64,000 bases of DNA from Nocardioides dokdonensis FR1436 (GCF_001653335.1 NZ_CP015079.1:1240001-1304000); one strand, 5' to 3'. Positions 43,146-52,495 are shown, counted from the first letter of the stretch. Notes: generated by a model not told the origin, from the sequence alone. Numbers and translations are program-made.

Positions 43146-44570
43146 TCAGTGGGCCATGTCGACGAAGCGGGAGTAGTGGCCCTGGAAGGCCACCGTGATG
43201 TCCCGGGTGGGACCGTTGCGGTGCTTGACGACGAGCAGGTCGGCCTCGCCGGGGCGGGTCGACTCCTTCTCGTAGGCGTCCTCGCGGTGCAGCAGGATCA
43301 CCATGTCGGCGTCCTGCTCGATCGAGCCCGACTCACGCAGGTCGCTCATCGCCGGGCGCTTGTCGGCGCGCTGCTCGGAGCCACGGTTGAGCTGCGACAG
43401 CGCGATGATCGGGACCTCGAGCTCCTTGGCGAGCAGCTTGATCTGGCGGGAGAACTCCGAGACCTCGAGCTGGCGCGACTCGACCTTCTTGCCCGAGCTC
43501 ATCAGCTGCAGGTAGTCGATGACGATCAGCTGCAGGTCGTGCTTCTGCTTGAGCCGTCGCGCCTTGGCGCGGATCTCCATCATCGTCATGTTCGGGCTGT
43601 CGTCGATGAAGACCGGCGCCGAGGAGACCTCGCCCATCTTGCGGGCCAGCTTGGTCCAGTCGTCGTCGCCCATCGCGCCGTTGCGGATGTGGTTCAGCGG
43701 CACCTTCGCCTCGGCGGAGAGCAGACGCATCGTGATCTCCGAGCGCGTCATCTCGAGGCTGAAGAACACGCTGGTCAGGTTGTTGTGGATAGACGCCGCC
43801 CGACAGAAGTCCAGAGCCAGCGTCGACTTCCCCATGGCAGGACGCGCCGCGACGATGATCATCTGGCCCTTGTGCAGACCGTTGGTCAGCTCGTCGAGGT
43901 CGGCGAAGCCGGTCGGGACGCCGTAGATGCCGGAGTCACGGTTGCCGATCGCCTCGATCTCGTCGAGGACCCCGTCCATGATGTCCGAGAGCGGCGCGTA
44001 GTCCTCACCCGAACGCTTCTCGGCGAGCTTGAAGACCTCGGCCTGAGCCTGGTCGACGATGTCGTCGACGTCGCCCTCACCGGCGTAGCCGATCTGGACG
44101 ATCTTGGTGCCGGCGTCGACGAGCCGGCGCAGCACCGACTTCTCGCGCACGATGGCGGCGTAGTAGCCGGCGTTGGCCGCGATCGGGACGTTCGCCGACA
44201 GCGTGTGCAGGTAGGGCGCGCCACCGACGCGCTGCAGCTCACCGCGGCGCTGGAGCTCGGCCGCGACCGTGACCATGTCCACCGGCTCGCTGCGCCCGTA
44301 GAGGTCGATGATCGCGTCGTGGATCGTCTCGTGGGAGGGGCGGTAGAAGTCGCCACCCCGCACCCGCTCGGTGACCTCGCTGATCGCGTCCTTGCTGATC
44401 AGCATCGCGCCGAGCACCGACTGCTCGGCCGCCATGTCCTGCGGCGGCGTGCGGTCGTTGGGTCCGTTGCGCGGGCGCTCGCCGGGCTTGTAGGAGACCG
44501 GGCCGTCGCCCCAGTCCTCGTACGGCGGCGGCTCCTCTGCGGTGCGGCCCTGCTGCTCGGTGACGCTCAA
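43146..44570 (-). CDS. dnaB: Replicative DNA helicase
   Basis: 474 aa starting at TTG (MSVTEQQ) with GGAGGG four to five bases upstream. The N-terminal domain TPPQDMAAEQSVLGAMLISKDAI is followed by the RecA-like ring ATPase: Walker A ARPAMGKSTLALD, LQLIVIDYLQLM, QLNRGSEQRADKRP and SDLRESGSIEQDADMVILLHR. It unwinds DNA at the fork. Unlike the M. tuberculosis gene there is no intein: the Walker A region and the C-terminal motifs run on without insertion. It is transcribed away from the DnaA-box region upstream. Confidence 0.97.
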   Translation of the reverse strand: MSVTEQQGRTAEEPPPYEDWGDGPVSYKPGERPRNGPNDRTPPQDMAAEQSVLGAMLISKDAISEVTERVRGGDFYRPSHETIHDAIIDLYGRSEPVDMVTVAAELQRRGELQRVGGAPYLHTLSANVPIAANAGYYAAIVREKSVLRRLVDAGTKIVQIGYAGEGDVDDIVDQAQAEVFKLAEKRSGEDYAPLSDIMDGVLDEIEAIGNRDSGIYGVPTGFADLDELTNGLHKGQMIIVAARPAMGKSTLALDFCRAASIHNNLTSVFFSLEMTRSEITMRLLSAEAKVPLNHIRNGAMGDDDWTKLARKMGEVSSAPVFIDDSPNMTMMEIRAKARRLKQKHDLQLIVIDYLQLMSSGKKVESRQLEVSEFSRQIKLLAKELEVPIIALSQLNRGSEQRADKRPAMSDLRESGSIEQDADMVILLHREDAYEKESTRPGEADLLVVKHRNGPTRDITVAFQGHYSRFVDMAH

Positions 44571-45062
44571 CGTGCCCTCCCCTGCGTGGTCCCCGGGCCG
44601 ACCCCGTGCCGGCTGGCGCCGGTGCTCGTGACGCTAGGGGCGAGCACCGACACAGCGGCGCCGCACCGCGTGGAGACCGGTCCGAGACGACGTCCGGTGG
44701 ACCTCGTCCGCGTGACCGTACGTGTCCCGGGGCCGCATCGGAAAGCCGGTTGTCCACAGGCCCTGTGGATAAGTTGGCCCGTCCCGTGGAGGACACGCGA
44801 CAGCGTGTGCAGAGCCTGGGGACGGTTCTGTGGAGAACTACTGTCAACTCCTGGGAGCACCCTGTCTGACCTGGGATAACGCACATCCACACCTGTGGAT
44901 GAAAATTTGTCGGACATTGATTTTGTTCACGTCCCCGACACTCCCGGGACACCCCTGATGTTTGTCGACATAGCGCCCAGTACCGCACTGTCCACAACTT
45001 GTCCCCAGTTTCGGTAAGACACCGCCGACCGGTATGGACGACCTCGCGCCTACGATCCGCTC
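44571..45062. promoter_or_regulatory. 492-bp non-coding region with a cluster of DnaA-box-like sequences
   Basis: Between divergent dnaB and the MATE gene there is no plausible gene. Boxes resembling TTATCCACA/TTGTCCACA lie at 44750-44758 (+, TTGTCCACA), 44764-44772 (-, perfect TTATCCACA), 44829-44837 (-, TTCTCCACA), 44894-44902 (-, TCATCCACA), 44962-44970 (+, TTGTCGACA), 44988-44996 (+, CTGTCCACA) and 44999-45007 (+, TTGTCCCCA). An AT-rich run (about 44900-44935) sits in the middle. Chromosomal oriC normally adjoins dnaA, which is absent here, so it is more likely a DnaA-responsive control region for dnaB or a DnaA-titration site. Confidence 0.65.
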
Positions 45063-46436
45063 GTGAGCGCACCACCGGCCGGCACCGACCCCCGCGCCAC
45101 CGACCGCGAGATCTGGCGGCTGGCGGTCCCCGCCTTCCTGGCCCTGGTCGCCGAGCCGCTCTTCCTGCTCGGCGACGCCGCCGTGGTGGGTCGCCTCGGC
45201 ACCCCCGAGCTCGCCGGCCTGGGCATCGCCGCGGTGGTCCTGCAGACCGCCGTCGGCCTCTGCGTCTTCCTCGCCTACGGCACCACCGCCAGCGTCGCCC
45301 GCCGCCTGGGCGCCGGCGACCTGCGGGGCGCCCTGGCCCAGGGCGTCGACGGGCTCTGGCTGGCCGTCGGCATCGGACTGGTGACGACGATCGCCGGCGT
45401 CGCGCTGACCGGCCCGATGGTCGCCGCGTTCGGCGCCGGCCCCGAGGTGACCGAGCAGGCGACCACCTACCTGCGCATCGCCTTCCTCGGCACCACCCCG
45501 CTGCTGGTGATGCTGGCGGCCACCGGGGTGCTGCGCGGCCTGCAGGACACCCGCACGCCGCTCTACGTCGCCGTGGGCGGCAACGTCCTCAACATCGTCC
45601 TCAACGTGGTCCTGGTCTACCCCGCCGGTCTCGGCATCGCCGGCTCCGCGATCGGCTCCGTGGTCGCGCAGGTCCTCAGCGCAGCGGTGCTCGGCACCGT
45701 CGTGGTGCGCGGGGCCCGGGCCCAGGGCGCCCCGCTGAGCCCCGACCTGCCCGGCATCCGCCTCGCCGCCCGGGCCGGCGTGCCGCTCGTGGTGCGCACC
45801 CTGACCCTGCGCGCGGCCATCCTCGCCACGACGTACGCCGTCACCCTCGGCGCCGCACCGGGCGCCGGGCTCGACGTCGACCTCGCCACCCACCAGCTGG
45901 CGATGACGCTGTGGGGCTTCCTGGCCTTCGTCCTCGACGCCATCGCGATCGCGGCGCAGGCCCTCACCGGCCGGACCCTGGGCGCCGGCGACGTGGAGGC
46001 CACCCGCCGGCTGACCCGTCGGATGCTGCGCTGGGGCGTGGTCGTCGGCGTGGTCACGGGACTGGCGCTGGCCGCCGCCAGCCCGCTGCTCGGCCCCCTC
46101 TTCAGCCGCGACGAGGCCGTGCACCAGGCACTGGTGCCGGTGCTGCTGATCGCCGCGCTGGGCCAGCCGGTGGCCGGGATCGTCTTCGTGCTCGACGGAG
46201 TGCTGATCGGCGCCGGCGACGGGCGCTACCTGGCGCTGGGCGGCGTGGTCACGCTGGTGGTCTACCTGCCGGTCGCCCTGCTCGCCGCGTCCTGGGGCGG
46301 CCTGCTGGCGCTCTGGATCGCCTACACGACCGTCTTCATGGGTTCGCGCATGGTCGTGCTGGTGCTCCGCGAGCGCAGCGACGCCTGGGTGGTCACCGGC
46401 GCCACGTTCCCCGGCCCGCGCCGGGCCAGGTCGTAG
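45063..46436 (+). CDS. MATE-family efflux transporter (DinF-like)
   Basis: 457 aa from a GTG, twelve hydrophobic segments in two halves. REIWRLAVPAFLALVAEPLFLLGDAAVVGRLG and the equivalent second-half start are typical of the DinF branch, as is TGVLRGLQDTRTPLYVAVGGNVLNIVLN. These carriers export drugs or metabolites in exchange for Na+ or H+. In many actinobacteria a dinF-like gene sits next to dnaB, as it does here. Confidence 0.93.
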   Translation: MSAPPAGTDPRATDREIWRLAVPAFLALVAEPLFLLGDAAVVGRLGTPELAGLGIAAVVLQTAVGLCVFLAYGTTASVARRLGAGDLRGALAQGVDGLWLAVGIGLVTTIAGVALTGPMVAAFGAGPEVTEQATTYLRIAFLGTTPLLVMLAATGVLRGLQDTRTPLYVAVGGNVLNIVLNVVLVYPAGLGIAGSAIGSVVAQVLSAAVLGTVVVRGARAQGAPLSPDLPGIRLAARAGVPLVVRTLTLRAAILATTYAVTLGAAPGAGLDVDLATHQLAMTLWGFLAFVLDAIAIAAQALTGRTLGAGDVEATRRLTRRMLRWGVVVGVVTGLALAAASPLLGPLFSRDEAVHQALVPVLLIAALGQPVAGIVFVLDGVLIGAGDGRYLALGGVVTLVVYLPVALLAASWGGLLALWIAYTTVFMGSRMVVLVLRERSDAWVVTGATFPGPRRARS

Positions 46437-46446
46437 GCTGCCCGCC

Positions 46447-47019
46447 ATGGCCCCGTTGTCCCTGGTCGCCTCGGGGCTGCTCCTCGTCGCCCTCGTCGCC
46501 CCCACCGGTGGGTACGACGTGATGGCCGACTGGGCGGGCTGGGCCCTGGTCGTCGCGGGCCTGGGCCGCCTGCCCGCCGAGACCGCCACCCGCCAGCGTC
46601 CGGTCCTGATCGGGCTGGCCGTGGTCGCCGGCCTGCTGGCGGCCGTGCTCTGGTTCCCGCAGGTCAGTGGCTCCCTGGGCGACGCCGACCCCTCGATCGC
46701 CTGGGCGCTGAGCCTGCCGCAGCTGCTGGTCACCGTGCTGCTGGCCCACGAGCTCGGCGTCGCCGCCGCCGTGGGCCAGGACGCAGCGGCTCGCCGCCGC
46801 TGGTTCCTCGTGCGGACGGTCGCGGTGGTCGTCGCGGTGCTGCCCGTCCTGGTCTACGGCGCCGGGGTGAGCGGTCTGGAGCCGCTCGCCTTCGTCCTCG
46901 CCGACCTGCTCATCCTCACCGTGGTCGTGATGCTCCTGGTCGACGCCCGCCGCGCCTGGGCCGGAGGCACACCGCGCGACTTCGGGCGAAGCGCCGCGAG
47001 CACGGCCAGGGATTCGTAG
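46447..47019 (+). CDS. Four-to-five-helix membrane protein of unknown function
   Basis: 190 aa starting MAPLSLVASGLLLVALVAP, 10 bp after the MATE stop, so probably co-transcribed. Hydrophobic segments lie at about 1-18, 28-42, 52-70, 85-102, 118-138 and 145-165. No domain recognised. The C-terminus is a short polar tail. Confidence 0.75.
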   Translation: MAPLSLVASGLLLVALVAPTGGYDVMADWAGWALVVAGLGRLPAETATRQRPVLIGLAVVAGLLAAVLWFPQVSGSLGDADPSIAWALSLPQLLVTVLLAHELGVAAAVGQDAAARRRWFLVRTVAVVVAVLPVLVYGAGVSGLEPLAFVLADLLILTVVVMLLVDARRAWAGGTPRDFGRSAASTARDS

Positions 47020-47079
47020 CCTGGGGCGCACTGGGGCGTTGTAGCAACGACCCCTCCGCCTCCACCTGAGGAACATCCG

Positions 47080-48285
47080 ATGCCAGTCCCCTCGTCCGCC
47101 CGTCGCGCTGCCACCCTGTCCGTGGCCGCACTGGTGGGTGCCCTGCTGCCGGTCCTGGCCGCTCCCGCCGCGACCGCCGACCCCGGCTGCCTCACCGAGG
47201 TCGCACCGCCAGGAGAGCTCCCGCTGCCGCTCCCGTCGCCGATCGGTCCCGGGGACCGGTGCGACGACAGCGTCCCCCCGGAGACCAGCCTGGACTCGGT
47301 GACCCCGACGCCCAACGGGCTCGGGTTCGTCGCGCAGGACTCGATCACCCTGACCTTCACCGGGAAGCACCCCGACGCGGACGCCGACCCGATCGGGTTC
47401 GAGTGCCAGTTCTTCAACACCCCCGAGGCCCCGGCCGACTGGCAGAAGTGCACCAGCCCGGTGACCTACACCGACCTCGAGGACACCCGCCGCGAGCTGG
47501 GCGGCAAGGAGACGCCGTACACCTTCCGGGTCCGCGCCTTCGACGCCGCGGACCGCCCCATCGACGCGACCTCCCCGAGCAACCCGCTGTTCGGCACCGG
47601 CGGCGCCGCCACCGACGTGCCCGACATCGACCAGACGCCCGCCGAGACGAGCTTCAAGGTGGACACGCTCACCCCGGTCGCGCGGATCTTCAACGAGCCG
47701 TTCGACCCCGAGACGCCCGAGCTGCCGATGCTCACCACCGACAGCCCCCGGCTGCGCATCACCGGCTCGGAGTCCGCGCTCACCTTCGCGTGCGACATCG
47801 ACGGGCGCGAGATGCCCTGCAGCGACGACAACGTCGTCTTCCACGACCTCGGGCCCGGCACCCAGACGCTGAGCGTCTCGGTGAGCGACCGCGCGGGCAA
47901 CACGTCGGCGAAGCCGGCCACCACGACCTTCACCGTGCCGGAGAACCTCGTCTCGCCCGGCCGGCGCTGGAAGACCCGGTCCTCGGACAAGTACTTCGCC
48001 GGCGACTACCTCGAGGCGACCCGCTACAAGTCGAAGATCTCGGTCGAGGGCACCGACGTGCGCGAGGTGCGGCTGCTCGCCACCACCGGGCCGGACACCG
48101 GCAAGCTGAAGTTCAAGACCCCCGGCGGGGTCTGGCGCAAGGTCAAGCTCGGCGGCAAGCGCACCCAGCGCAGCGCCGTCGTGATCGTGCGCAACGCGCA
48201 GAGCGGCTCCTTCAGCGGACCGATCACGTTCCGCGTGATGAGCCGCGGCAAGCCCGTCCAGCTCGACGCCATCATGCTGCGCTGA
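47080..48285 (+). CDS. Secreted protein with Ig-like repeats, unknown function
   Basis: 401 aa with a signal peptide (about 1-33, ending PAATADPG). The mature part contains two beta-sandwich repeats of the kind ETSLDSVTPTPNGLGF ... FECQFFN and SPRLRITGSESALTFACDIDGREM, each with a Cys pair, as seen in actinobacterial surface proteins with bacterial Ig-like folds. The C-terminal 120 residues are Lys/Arg-rich beta-structure. It may be a cell-surface or matrix protein. Confidence 0.75.
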   Translation: MPVPSSARRAATLSVAALVGALLPVLAAPAATADPGCLTEVAPPGELPLPLPSPIGPGDRCDDSVPPETSLDSVTPTPNGLGFVAQDSITLTFTGKHPDADADPIGFECQFFNTPEAPADWQKCTSPVTYTDLEDTRRELGGKETPYTFRVRAFDAADRPIDATSPSNPLFGTGGAATDVPDIDQTPAETSFKVDTLTPVARIFNEPFDPETPELPMLTTDSPRLRITGSESALTFACDIDGREMPCSDDNVVFHDLGPGTQTLSVSVSDRAGNTSAKPATTTFTVPENLVSPGRRWKTRSSDKYFAGDYLEATRYKSKISVEGTDVREVRLLATTGPDTGKLKFKTPGGVWRKVKLGGKRTQRSAVVIVRNAQSGSFSGPITFRVMSRGKPVQLDAIMLR

Positions 48286-48309
48286 GCGCGACCGGTCGTC
48301 GAGGACGAC

Positions 48310-48348
48310 GAACGGGCCCGGACCTCCGTCGGAGGTCCGGGCCCGTTC
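48310..48348. terminator. Bidirectional hairpin terminator between the secreted protein gene and rplI
   Basis: A perfect 18-bp stem, GAACGGGCCCGGACCTCC and its complement, with a 3-base loop, 24 bp after the secreted-protein stop and 25 bp before the rplI stop. It suits termination from both sides. Confidence 0.85.
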
Positions 48349-48373
48349 TCGTGGTGCAGGTGCGGTGTGGGAC

Positions 48374-48820
48374 TCAGCCCTTGACGACGTTGAGCGACAC
48401 GGTGGCCGACACCTCGTCGTCGAGACGCACGGACACCTGGTGGGCGCCGAGCGACTTGATGGCGTTCTCGACGGCGATCGTGCGCTTGTCGACAGGCTCG
48501 CCGCTCGCCTCGGTCAGCGCCGAGGCGATGTCGGCGGGGGTGACGGCGCCGAAGAGACGCCCGCCCTCGCCGGCCTTGACCGGGACGTTGACCGTCGCGG
48601 CCTCGAGCTTCGCCTTGATCTCGAGGGCGTGCGCCTGGTCGCGCACCGCGCGGCTGGACCGCGCGCTCTTGATCGACTCGACGGTCTTCTCGCCGCCGCG
48701 GGTCCAACGGATGGCCACGCCACGGGGGACGAGGTAGTTACGGCCGTAGCCGTCCTTGACCTCGATCACGTCGCCGGGACCACCGAGACCGGTGACCTCC
48801 TGGGTCAGGATGAGCTTCAT
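48374..48820 (-). CDS. rplI: 50S ribosomal protein L9
   Basis: 148 aa, normal length. [36 protein letters not shown] is the L9 signature for binding 23S rRNA. A long helix and the C-terminal domain [15 protein letters not shown] follow. It is last in the rpsF-ssb-rpsR-rplI operon, 14 bp after rpsR. Confidence 0.98.
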   Translation of the reverse strand: MKLILTQEVTGLGGPGDVIEVKDGYGRNYLVPRGVAIRWTRGGEKTVESIKSARSSRAVRDQAHALEIKAKLEAATVNVPVKAGEGGRLFGAVTPADIASALTEASGEPVDKRTIAVENAIKSLGAHQVSVRLDDEVSATVSLNVVKG

Positions 48821-48834
48821 CGTCCGTGCTCCTC

Positions 48835-49071
48835 TCAGCGACCGGTGGAGGTGTAGGGCAGCAGAGCCACCTCGCGGGCGTTCTTGACCGCGATGGCCAC
48901 GTCCCGCTGGTGCTGTACGCAGTTGCCGGTGACCCGACGCGCGCGGATCTTGCCGCGGTCGGAGATGAACTTGCGGAGAAGGGTGGCGTCCTTGTAGTCG
49001 GCGCCGGTCGCCTTCTCCTTGCAGAACTGGCAAACCTTCTTCTTGGGCTTGCGAATCACTGCCTTGGCCAT
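48835..49071 (-). CDS. rpsR: 30S ribosomal protein S18 (zinc-binding form)
   Basis: 78 aa. [20 protein letters not shown] followed by [26 protein letters not shown] is S18. Cys14, Cys17, Cys51 and His54 form a possible zinc ribbon, the C+ type that is usually replaced by a zinc-free paralogue under zinc starvation. It partners with S6 in the 30S platform. Confidence 0.98.
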   Translation of the reverse strand: MAKAVIRKPKKKVCQFCKEKATGADYKDATLLRKFISDRGKIRARRVTGNCVQHQRDVAIAVKNAREVALLPYTSTGR

Positions 49072-49167
49072 TGTGGTGCTTCCTTTCTAGAAGCCCGCCC
49101 CGGAGTGGGTACCGGGTCGGAATGGATCAGGTTGATGGTCAGTGGTGCTGGACCGGACGGTCCAGGA

Positions 49168-49803
49168 TCAGAACGGGGGCTCCTCGCCCACGCCGGGGGC
49201 GCCCCAGGGGTCGTTGCCCTGGCTCGGGGCCGGACGGGACTGTGCCCCGCCGTACCCGCCGCCGCCCTGCGGAGCGGCCTGCTGGCCACCCTGCTGGGGC
49301 GCCGGAGACGCCCAGGGGTCGTTGGCCGGAGCAGCTGCGCCCTGGCCTCCGCCCTGAGCCGGCTGGCCGCCGCCGTAGCCGCCGCCCTGTCCGCCGCCCT
49401 GGCCGCCGCCGGAGTAGCCTCCGCCGCCGCCGCCCTGACGGGTGGTGCGGGCGACCTTGGCGGTCGCGTAGCGCAGGGACGGGCCGACCTCGTCGACCTC
49501 GAGCTCCATCACGGTGCGCTTCTCACCCTCGCGGGTCTCGTAGGACCGGGCCTTGAGGCGGCCCTGGACCACGACGCGCATCCCCTTCTGGAGGGACTCG
49601 GCAACGTTCTCCGCGGCCTGTCGCCAGATCGAGCAGGCGAGGAACAGCGCTTCGCCGTCCTCCCACTCGTTGGTCTGACGGTTGAGGGTGCGCGGCGTCG
49701 ACGCGATCCGGAAGTTGGCCACGGCCGCCCCCGAGGGGGTGAATCGCAGCTCCGGGTCGTCGACGAGGTTGCCGACCACCGTGATGACGGTCTCGCCTGC
49801 CAT
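49168..49803 (-). CDS. ssb: Single-stranded DNA-binding protein
   Basis: 211 aa. The OB-fold is residues 1-115 ([36 protein letters not shown] ... [14 protein letters not shown]). A long Gly/Gln/Pro-rich linker then ends in an acidic tip GVGEEPPF, the partner-binding tail. It lies between rpsF and rpsR as in most actinobacteria. The linker is encoded by GGN-rich low-complexity DNA. Confidence 0.97.
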   Translation of the reverse strand: MAGETVITVVGNLVDDPELRFTPSGAAVANFRIASTPRTLNRQTNEWEDGEALFLACSIWRQAAENVAESLQKGMRVVVQGRLKARSYETREGEKRTVMELEVDEVGPSLRYATAKVARTTRQGGGGGGYSGGGQGGGQGGGYGGGQPAQGGGQGAAAPANDPWASPAPQQGGQQAAPQGGGGYGGAQSRPAPSQGNDPWGAPGVGEEPPF

Positions 49804-49941
49804 GAGGTCTCCCTAGCGGTGTGCTGATCCTGGTGCTGTTCGGTCGTCCGATCCAGCGTGCGCGACCATCGTGGCCGAACGCGCCGACATCGGACAGGGG
49901 TCATCCACAAGTGGACGACCCGAGGCATCGAGCCGGGAGGC

Positions 49942-50232
49942 TCAGTGCGCGTCGGGCCGGATGACCTTGGTGCGCAGGATCGCCTCGTTGAGGCCGAGCT
50001 GACGGTCGAACTCCTTGACCGTGGCAGGCTCGGCGTTCAGCGTGATGACGGCGTAGATGCCTTCGGCGTTCTTCTTGACCTCGTACGCGAGGCGGCGACG
50101 TCCCCAGACGTCGACGGACTCGACGGTGCCACCGTCGTTGGTGATCACGTTGAGGTACTTCTCGAGGGACGGCTGAATCGTCCGCTCTTCGAGGCTGGGG
50201 TCGAGGATGACCATTACTTCGTAAGCACGCAT
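49942..50232 (-). CDS. rpsF: 30S ribosomal protein S6
   Basis: 96 aa. [30 protein letters not shown] and [18 protein letters not shown] define S6. The start is decided by AGGAGGTGGAG seven bases upstream. It ends ...[11 protein letters not shown], without the acidic Glu tail on which RimK acts in E. coli. It heads the ssb-rpsR-rplI operon; a hairpin with a nearby CCG lies in the leader (50262-50280). Confidence 0.97.
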   Translation of the reverse strand: MRAYEVMVILDPSLEERTIQPSLEKYLNVITNDGGTVESVDVWGRRRLAYEVKKNAEGIYAVITLNAEPATVKEFDRQLGLNEAILRTKVIRPDAH

Positions 50233-50261
50233 AGCAGTCTCCACCTCCTCTGGACTCGGCG

Positions 50262-50280
50262 GCCACGGTCTCTCCGTGGC
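50262..50280 (-). promoter_or_regulatory. Leader hairpin upstream of rpsF
   Basis: In the rpsF leader a 7-bp stem GCCACGG/CCGTGGC with a 5-base loop is followed at once by CCGCCGAG, about 30 bp before the start. Known rpsF leaders carry an S6:S18-binding structure with a conserved CCG. This is a candidate only. Confidence 0.35.
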
Positions 50281-50426
50281 AGGAGGGCTGTGCGTTCCCG
50301 CACCCGCACGACGCTCGCGCGCCACGCTGGTGGGAGCGGGGACCGCGGACAGGGACCCGTCGGTGGGGCCTGCGATCGCGGACAGCGCAAGATACCAGCG
50401 CGCGAGGACCACGGCCCAAACGTCGG

Positions 50427-50454
50427 CCCACGCCTGTGCACGACCAGGCGTGGG
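50427..50454. promoter_or_regulatory. Inverted repeat between divergent rpsF and kinase genes
   Basis: Perfect 10-bp arms CCCACGCCTG and CAGGCGTGGG with an 8-base spacer, 32 bp before the kinase ATG. Likely an operator or cruciform; no regulator can be assigned. Confidence 0.4.
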
Positions 50455-50485
50455 TGGCGCCGCCCCGGGGTAGGAGGGCGACGAC

Positions 50486-51478
50486 ATGCGCCACTCCTCC
50501 TCCGGGCGACATCCCGGGCACCCGGGCCTCCCCGCGCCGCCGCCGCGGCGGCTCGCGGGCCGCTACGAGCTGCGCGACCGGGTCGGGTCCGGTGCGATGG
50601 GCTCGGTCTGGCGCGCGTGGGACCACCAGCAGGGGCGCTGGGTGGGCGCCAAGGTGCTGGGCGAGCACGACGCGGGGCTGCTGCTGCGCTTCGTGCGCGA
50701 GCAGTCGGTGCGCATCGACCACCCGCACGTCGTCGCCCCGACGGGTTGGGCCGCCGAGGACCACCTGGTCGTCCTCACCATGGACCTGGTGCGCGGGGGG
50801 TCGCTCGACGACCTGCTGCGCGAGCACGGCCCGTTGCCCGAGAGCTACGTGGCGGTGCTGCTGGCCCAGCTGCTGCGTGCCCTGGCCGCGGTGCACGAAG
50901 CGGGCGTGGTGCACCGCGACGTGAAGCCGGCCAACCTCCTGCTCGAGCCCACCGGGAGCGGGCGCCCGCACCTGCGGTTGGGCGACTTCGGGGTCGCCAC
51001 CCTGGTCGACGGCCCCCGGCTGACCCAGCACCCCGGTGTGGTCGGGACCGACGGCTACCTGGCCCCCGAGCAGGTCGCGGGGGCTGCGCCCGACCCCCGC
51101 CAGGACCTGTACGCCGCCGGCGTCGTGGTCCGCGAGCTCCTCACCGCCCGTACGCCGCGCCAGCAGGCCGGCCGGCCCGCCCCGCCCGGTCTCCTCTCCG
51201 GGTTGGTCACGTCGCTGACCAGCCCGGATGCCGGGGGCCGCCCGCCCTCGGCGCTCGCCGCGCTCGAGCGGCTGCACCGCCTGGGGGTGCCGGCGGGCAC
51301 ACCGTGGGACCGGGAGCCCCGACCCCCGCACGTGCCCGACCGCCTCGGCACCCCGCCGGGGCCCCGCACCCCCGGCGCGGGCCGGGAGGCGGCCCTGTCG
51401 ACGCGGACCGTCGCCGCGGCGCTGTGCCTGCTCGGCTCCGCCGGGCTGTGCCTGGTGGCCCTGGTGCTGCTGCTGTGA
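50486..51478 (+). CDS. Serine/threonine protein kinase with one C-terminal membrane anchor
   Basis: 330 aa. The glycine loop is GSGAMGSVW, the ATP-binding Lys is Lys56 (VGAKVLGE), and [17 protein letters not shown] and [10 protein letters not shown] are the catalytic and activation loops of Hanks-type kinases. A Pro-rich linker leads to a single hydrophobic segment (about 308-330) at the very C-terminus with no extracellular sensor (PASTA) domain. It is a tail-anchored cytoplasmic kinase. Confidence 0.93.
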   Translation: MRHSSSGRHPGHPGLPAPPPRRLAGRYELRDRVGSGAMGSVWRAWDHQQGRWVGAKVLGEHDAGLLLRFVREQSVRIDHPHVVAPTGWAAEDHLVVLTMDLVRGGSLDDLLREHGPLPESYVAVLLAQLLRALAAVHEAGVVHRDVKPANLLLEPTGSGRPHLRLGDFGVATLVDGPRLTQHPGVVGTDGYLAPEQVAGAAPDPRQDLYAAGVVVRELLTARTPRQQAGRPAPPGLLSGLVTSLTSPDAGGRPPSALAALERLHRLGVPAGTPWDREPRPPHVPDRLGTPPGPRTPGAGREAALSTRTVAAALCLLGSAGLCLVALVLLL

Positions 51479-51495
51479 GCGCCGGTCCGCGCCGC

Positions 51496-51615
51496 TCAGC
51501 GACGGCGCAGCAGCACCAGCCCGGCCACCAGGAGGGCGAGGGCGACCCCCAGCAGCAGCGTCGCCGTACCCAGCCGGTCGTCGGCCAGCGCCGCGGTGAG
51601 CAGGGTGGACGTCAT
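51496..51615 (-). CDS. 39-aa putative single-pass membrane protein
   Basis: MTSTLLTAALADDRLGTATL followed by a hydrophobic stretch and LLRRR at the end. It has a positive-inside tail and no good ribosome binding site. It sits convergent to the kinase gene and divergent from nfo. It may be real or chance; the hydrophobic/RRR layout favours a small membrane protein. Confidence 0.4.
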   Translation of the reverse strand: MTSTLLTAALADDRLGTATLLLGVALALLVAGLVLLRRR

Positions 51616-51681
51616 GGCGGGAGGTTCCCACGACCCCGGACCCGGCAAACCCGTGTCGGTGAGCGCTCCTAGGGTGGCCCC

Positions 51682-52485
51682 ATGTCGTCGAACTCGATCC
51701 GCATCGGTGCCCACGTCGACCAGGCCGACCCGGTCGGCGAGGCACGCGCGCGCGACCTCCCGCTGGTGCAGATGTTCCTGGGTGACCCCCAGGGCTACCG
51801 CGGGCCCGAGGTCCAGCACGTCGGCGGCGCCGCCGGGCTGCGCGAGGAGGCCGAGGCCGCCGGCGTCGAGCTCTACGTCCACGCGCCGTACATCATCAAC
51901 GTCGCGACCACGAACAACCGGGTCCGGATCCCGAGCCGCAAGCTGCTGCAGCAGCACATGGACGCGGCGGCCGAGATCGGCGCCCGGGGCCTGATCGTGC
52001 ACGGCGGGCACGTCAACAAGAGCGACGACCCGGCCGTCGGCTTCGACAACTGGCGCAAGGCCGTCGAGGCCACCGACCTCAAGATCCCGCTGCTCATCGA
52101 GAACACCGCCGGCGGCGACCACGCGATGACCCGCCACCTCGAGCGGATCTCCGGCGTGTGGGCCGCGATCGGGGGTGCCGAGGGTGCCGACATGGTCGGC
52201 TTCTGCCTCGACACCTGCCACGCCCACGCCGGCGGGATCGCCCTGGAGAGCGTGGTCGAGGACGTGCTGGCGATCACCGGGCGCATCGACCTGGTGCACG
52301 CCAACGACAGCCGTGACGACTTCGGCTCGGGTGCCGACCGGCACGCCAACTTCGGCTCCGGCCGCATCGACCCGGACCTGCTCGCCTCGGTGGTGCGCGA
52401 CGCCGGGGCACCGGTGGTGATGGAGACCCCAGGACCCGCCGAGGCCCACGTGGCCGACGCCGCCTGGCTGCGGAATCGGCTGTAA
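51682..52485 (+). CDS. nfo: Endonuclease IV (AP endonuclease)
   Basis: 267 aa, normal length. IRIGAHVDQADPVGEA and VHAPYIINVATT start the TIM barrel; zinc ligands are visible in HGGHVN, LLIENTAGG, GFCLDTCHAHAGG and LVHANDSRDDFGSGADRH. It cuts DNA at abasic sites in base-excision repair. It is 10 bp upstream of the FemX-like gene, so probably co-transcribed. Confidence 0.95.
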   Translation: MSSNSIRIGAHVDQADPVGEARARDLPLVQMFLGDPQGYRGPEVQHVGGAAGLREEAEAAGVELYVHAPYIINVATTNNRVRIPSRKLLQQHMDAAAEIGARGLIVHGGHVNKSDDPAVGFDNWRKAVEATDLKIPLLIENTAGGDHAMTRHLERISGVWAAIGGAEGADMVGFCLDTCHAHAGGIALESVVEDVLAITGRIDLVHANDSRDDFGSGADRHANFGSGRIDPDLLASVVRDAGAPVVMETPGPAEAHVADAAWLRNRL

Positions 52486-52495
52486 CGTCCCTGCC

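Noticed and set aside
43146..44570. Intein in DnaB as in M. tuberculosis
   Set aside because: The Walker A and C-terminal motifs are continuous and the length (474 aa) leaves no room for one.
44571..45062. Chromosomal oriC
   Set aside because: DnaA boxes are present but dnaA and dnaN are not adjacent. The region is reported as a DnaA-box cluster and not as the origin.
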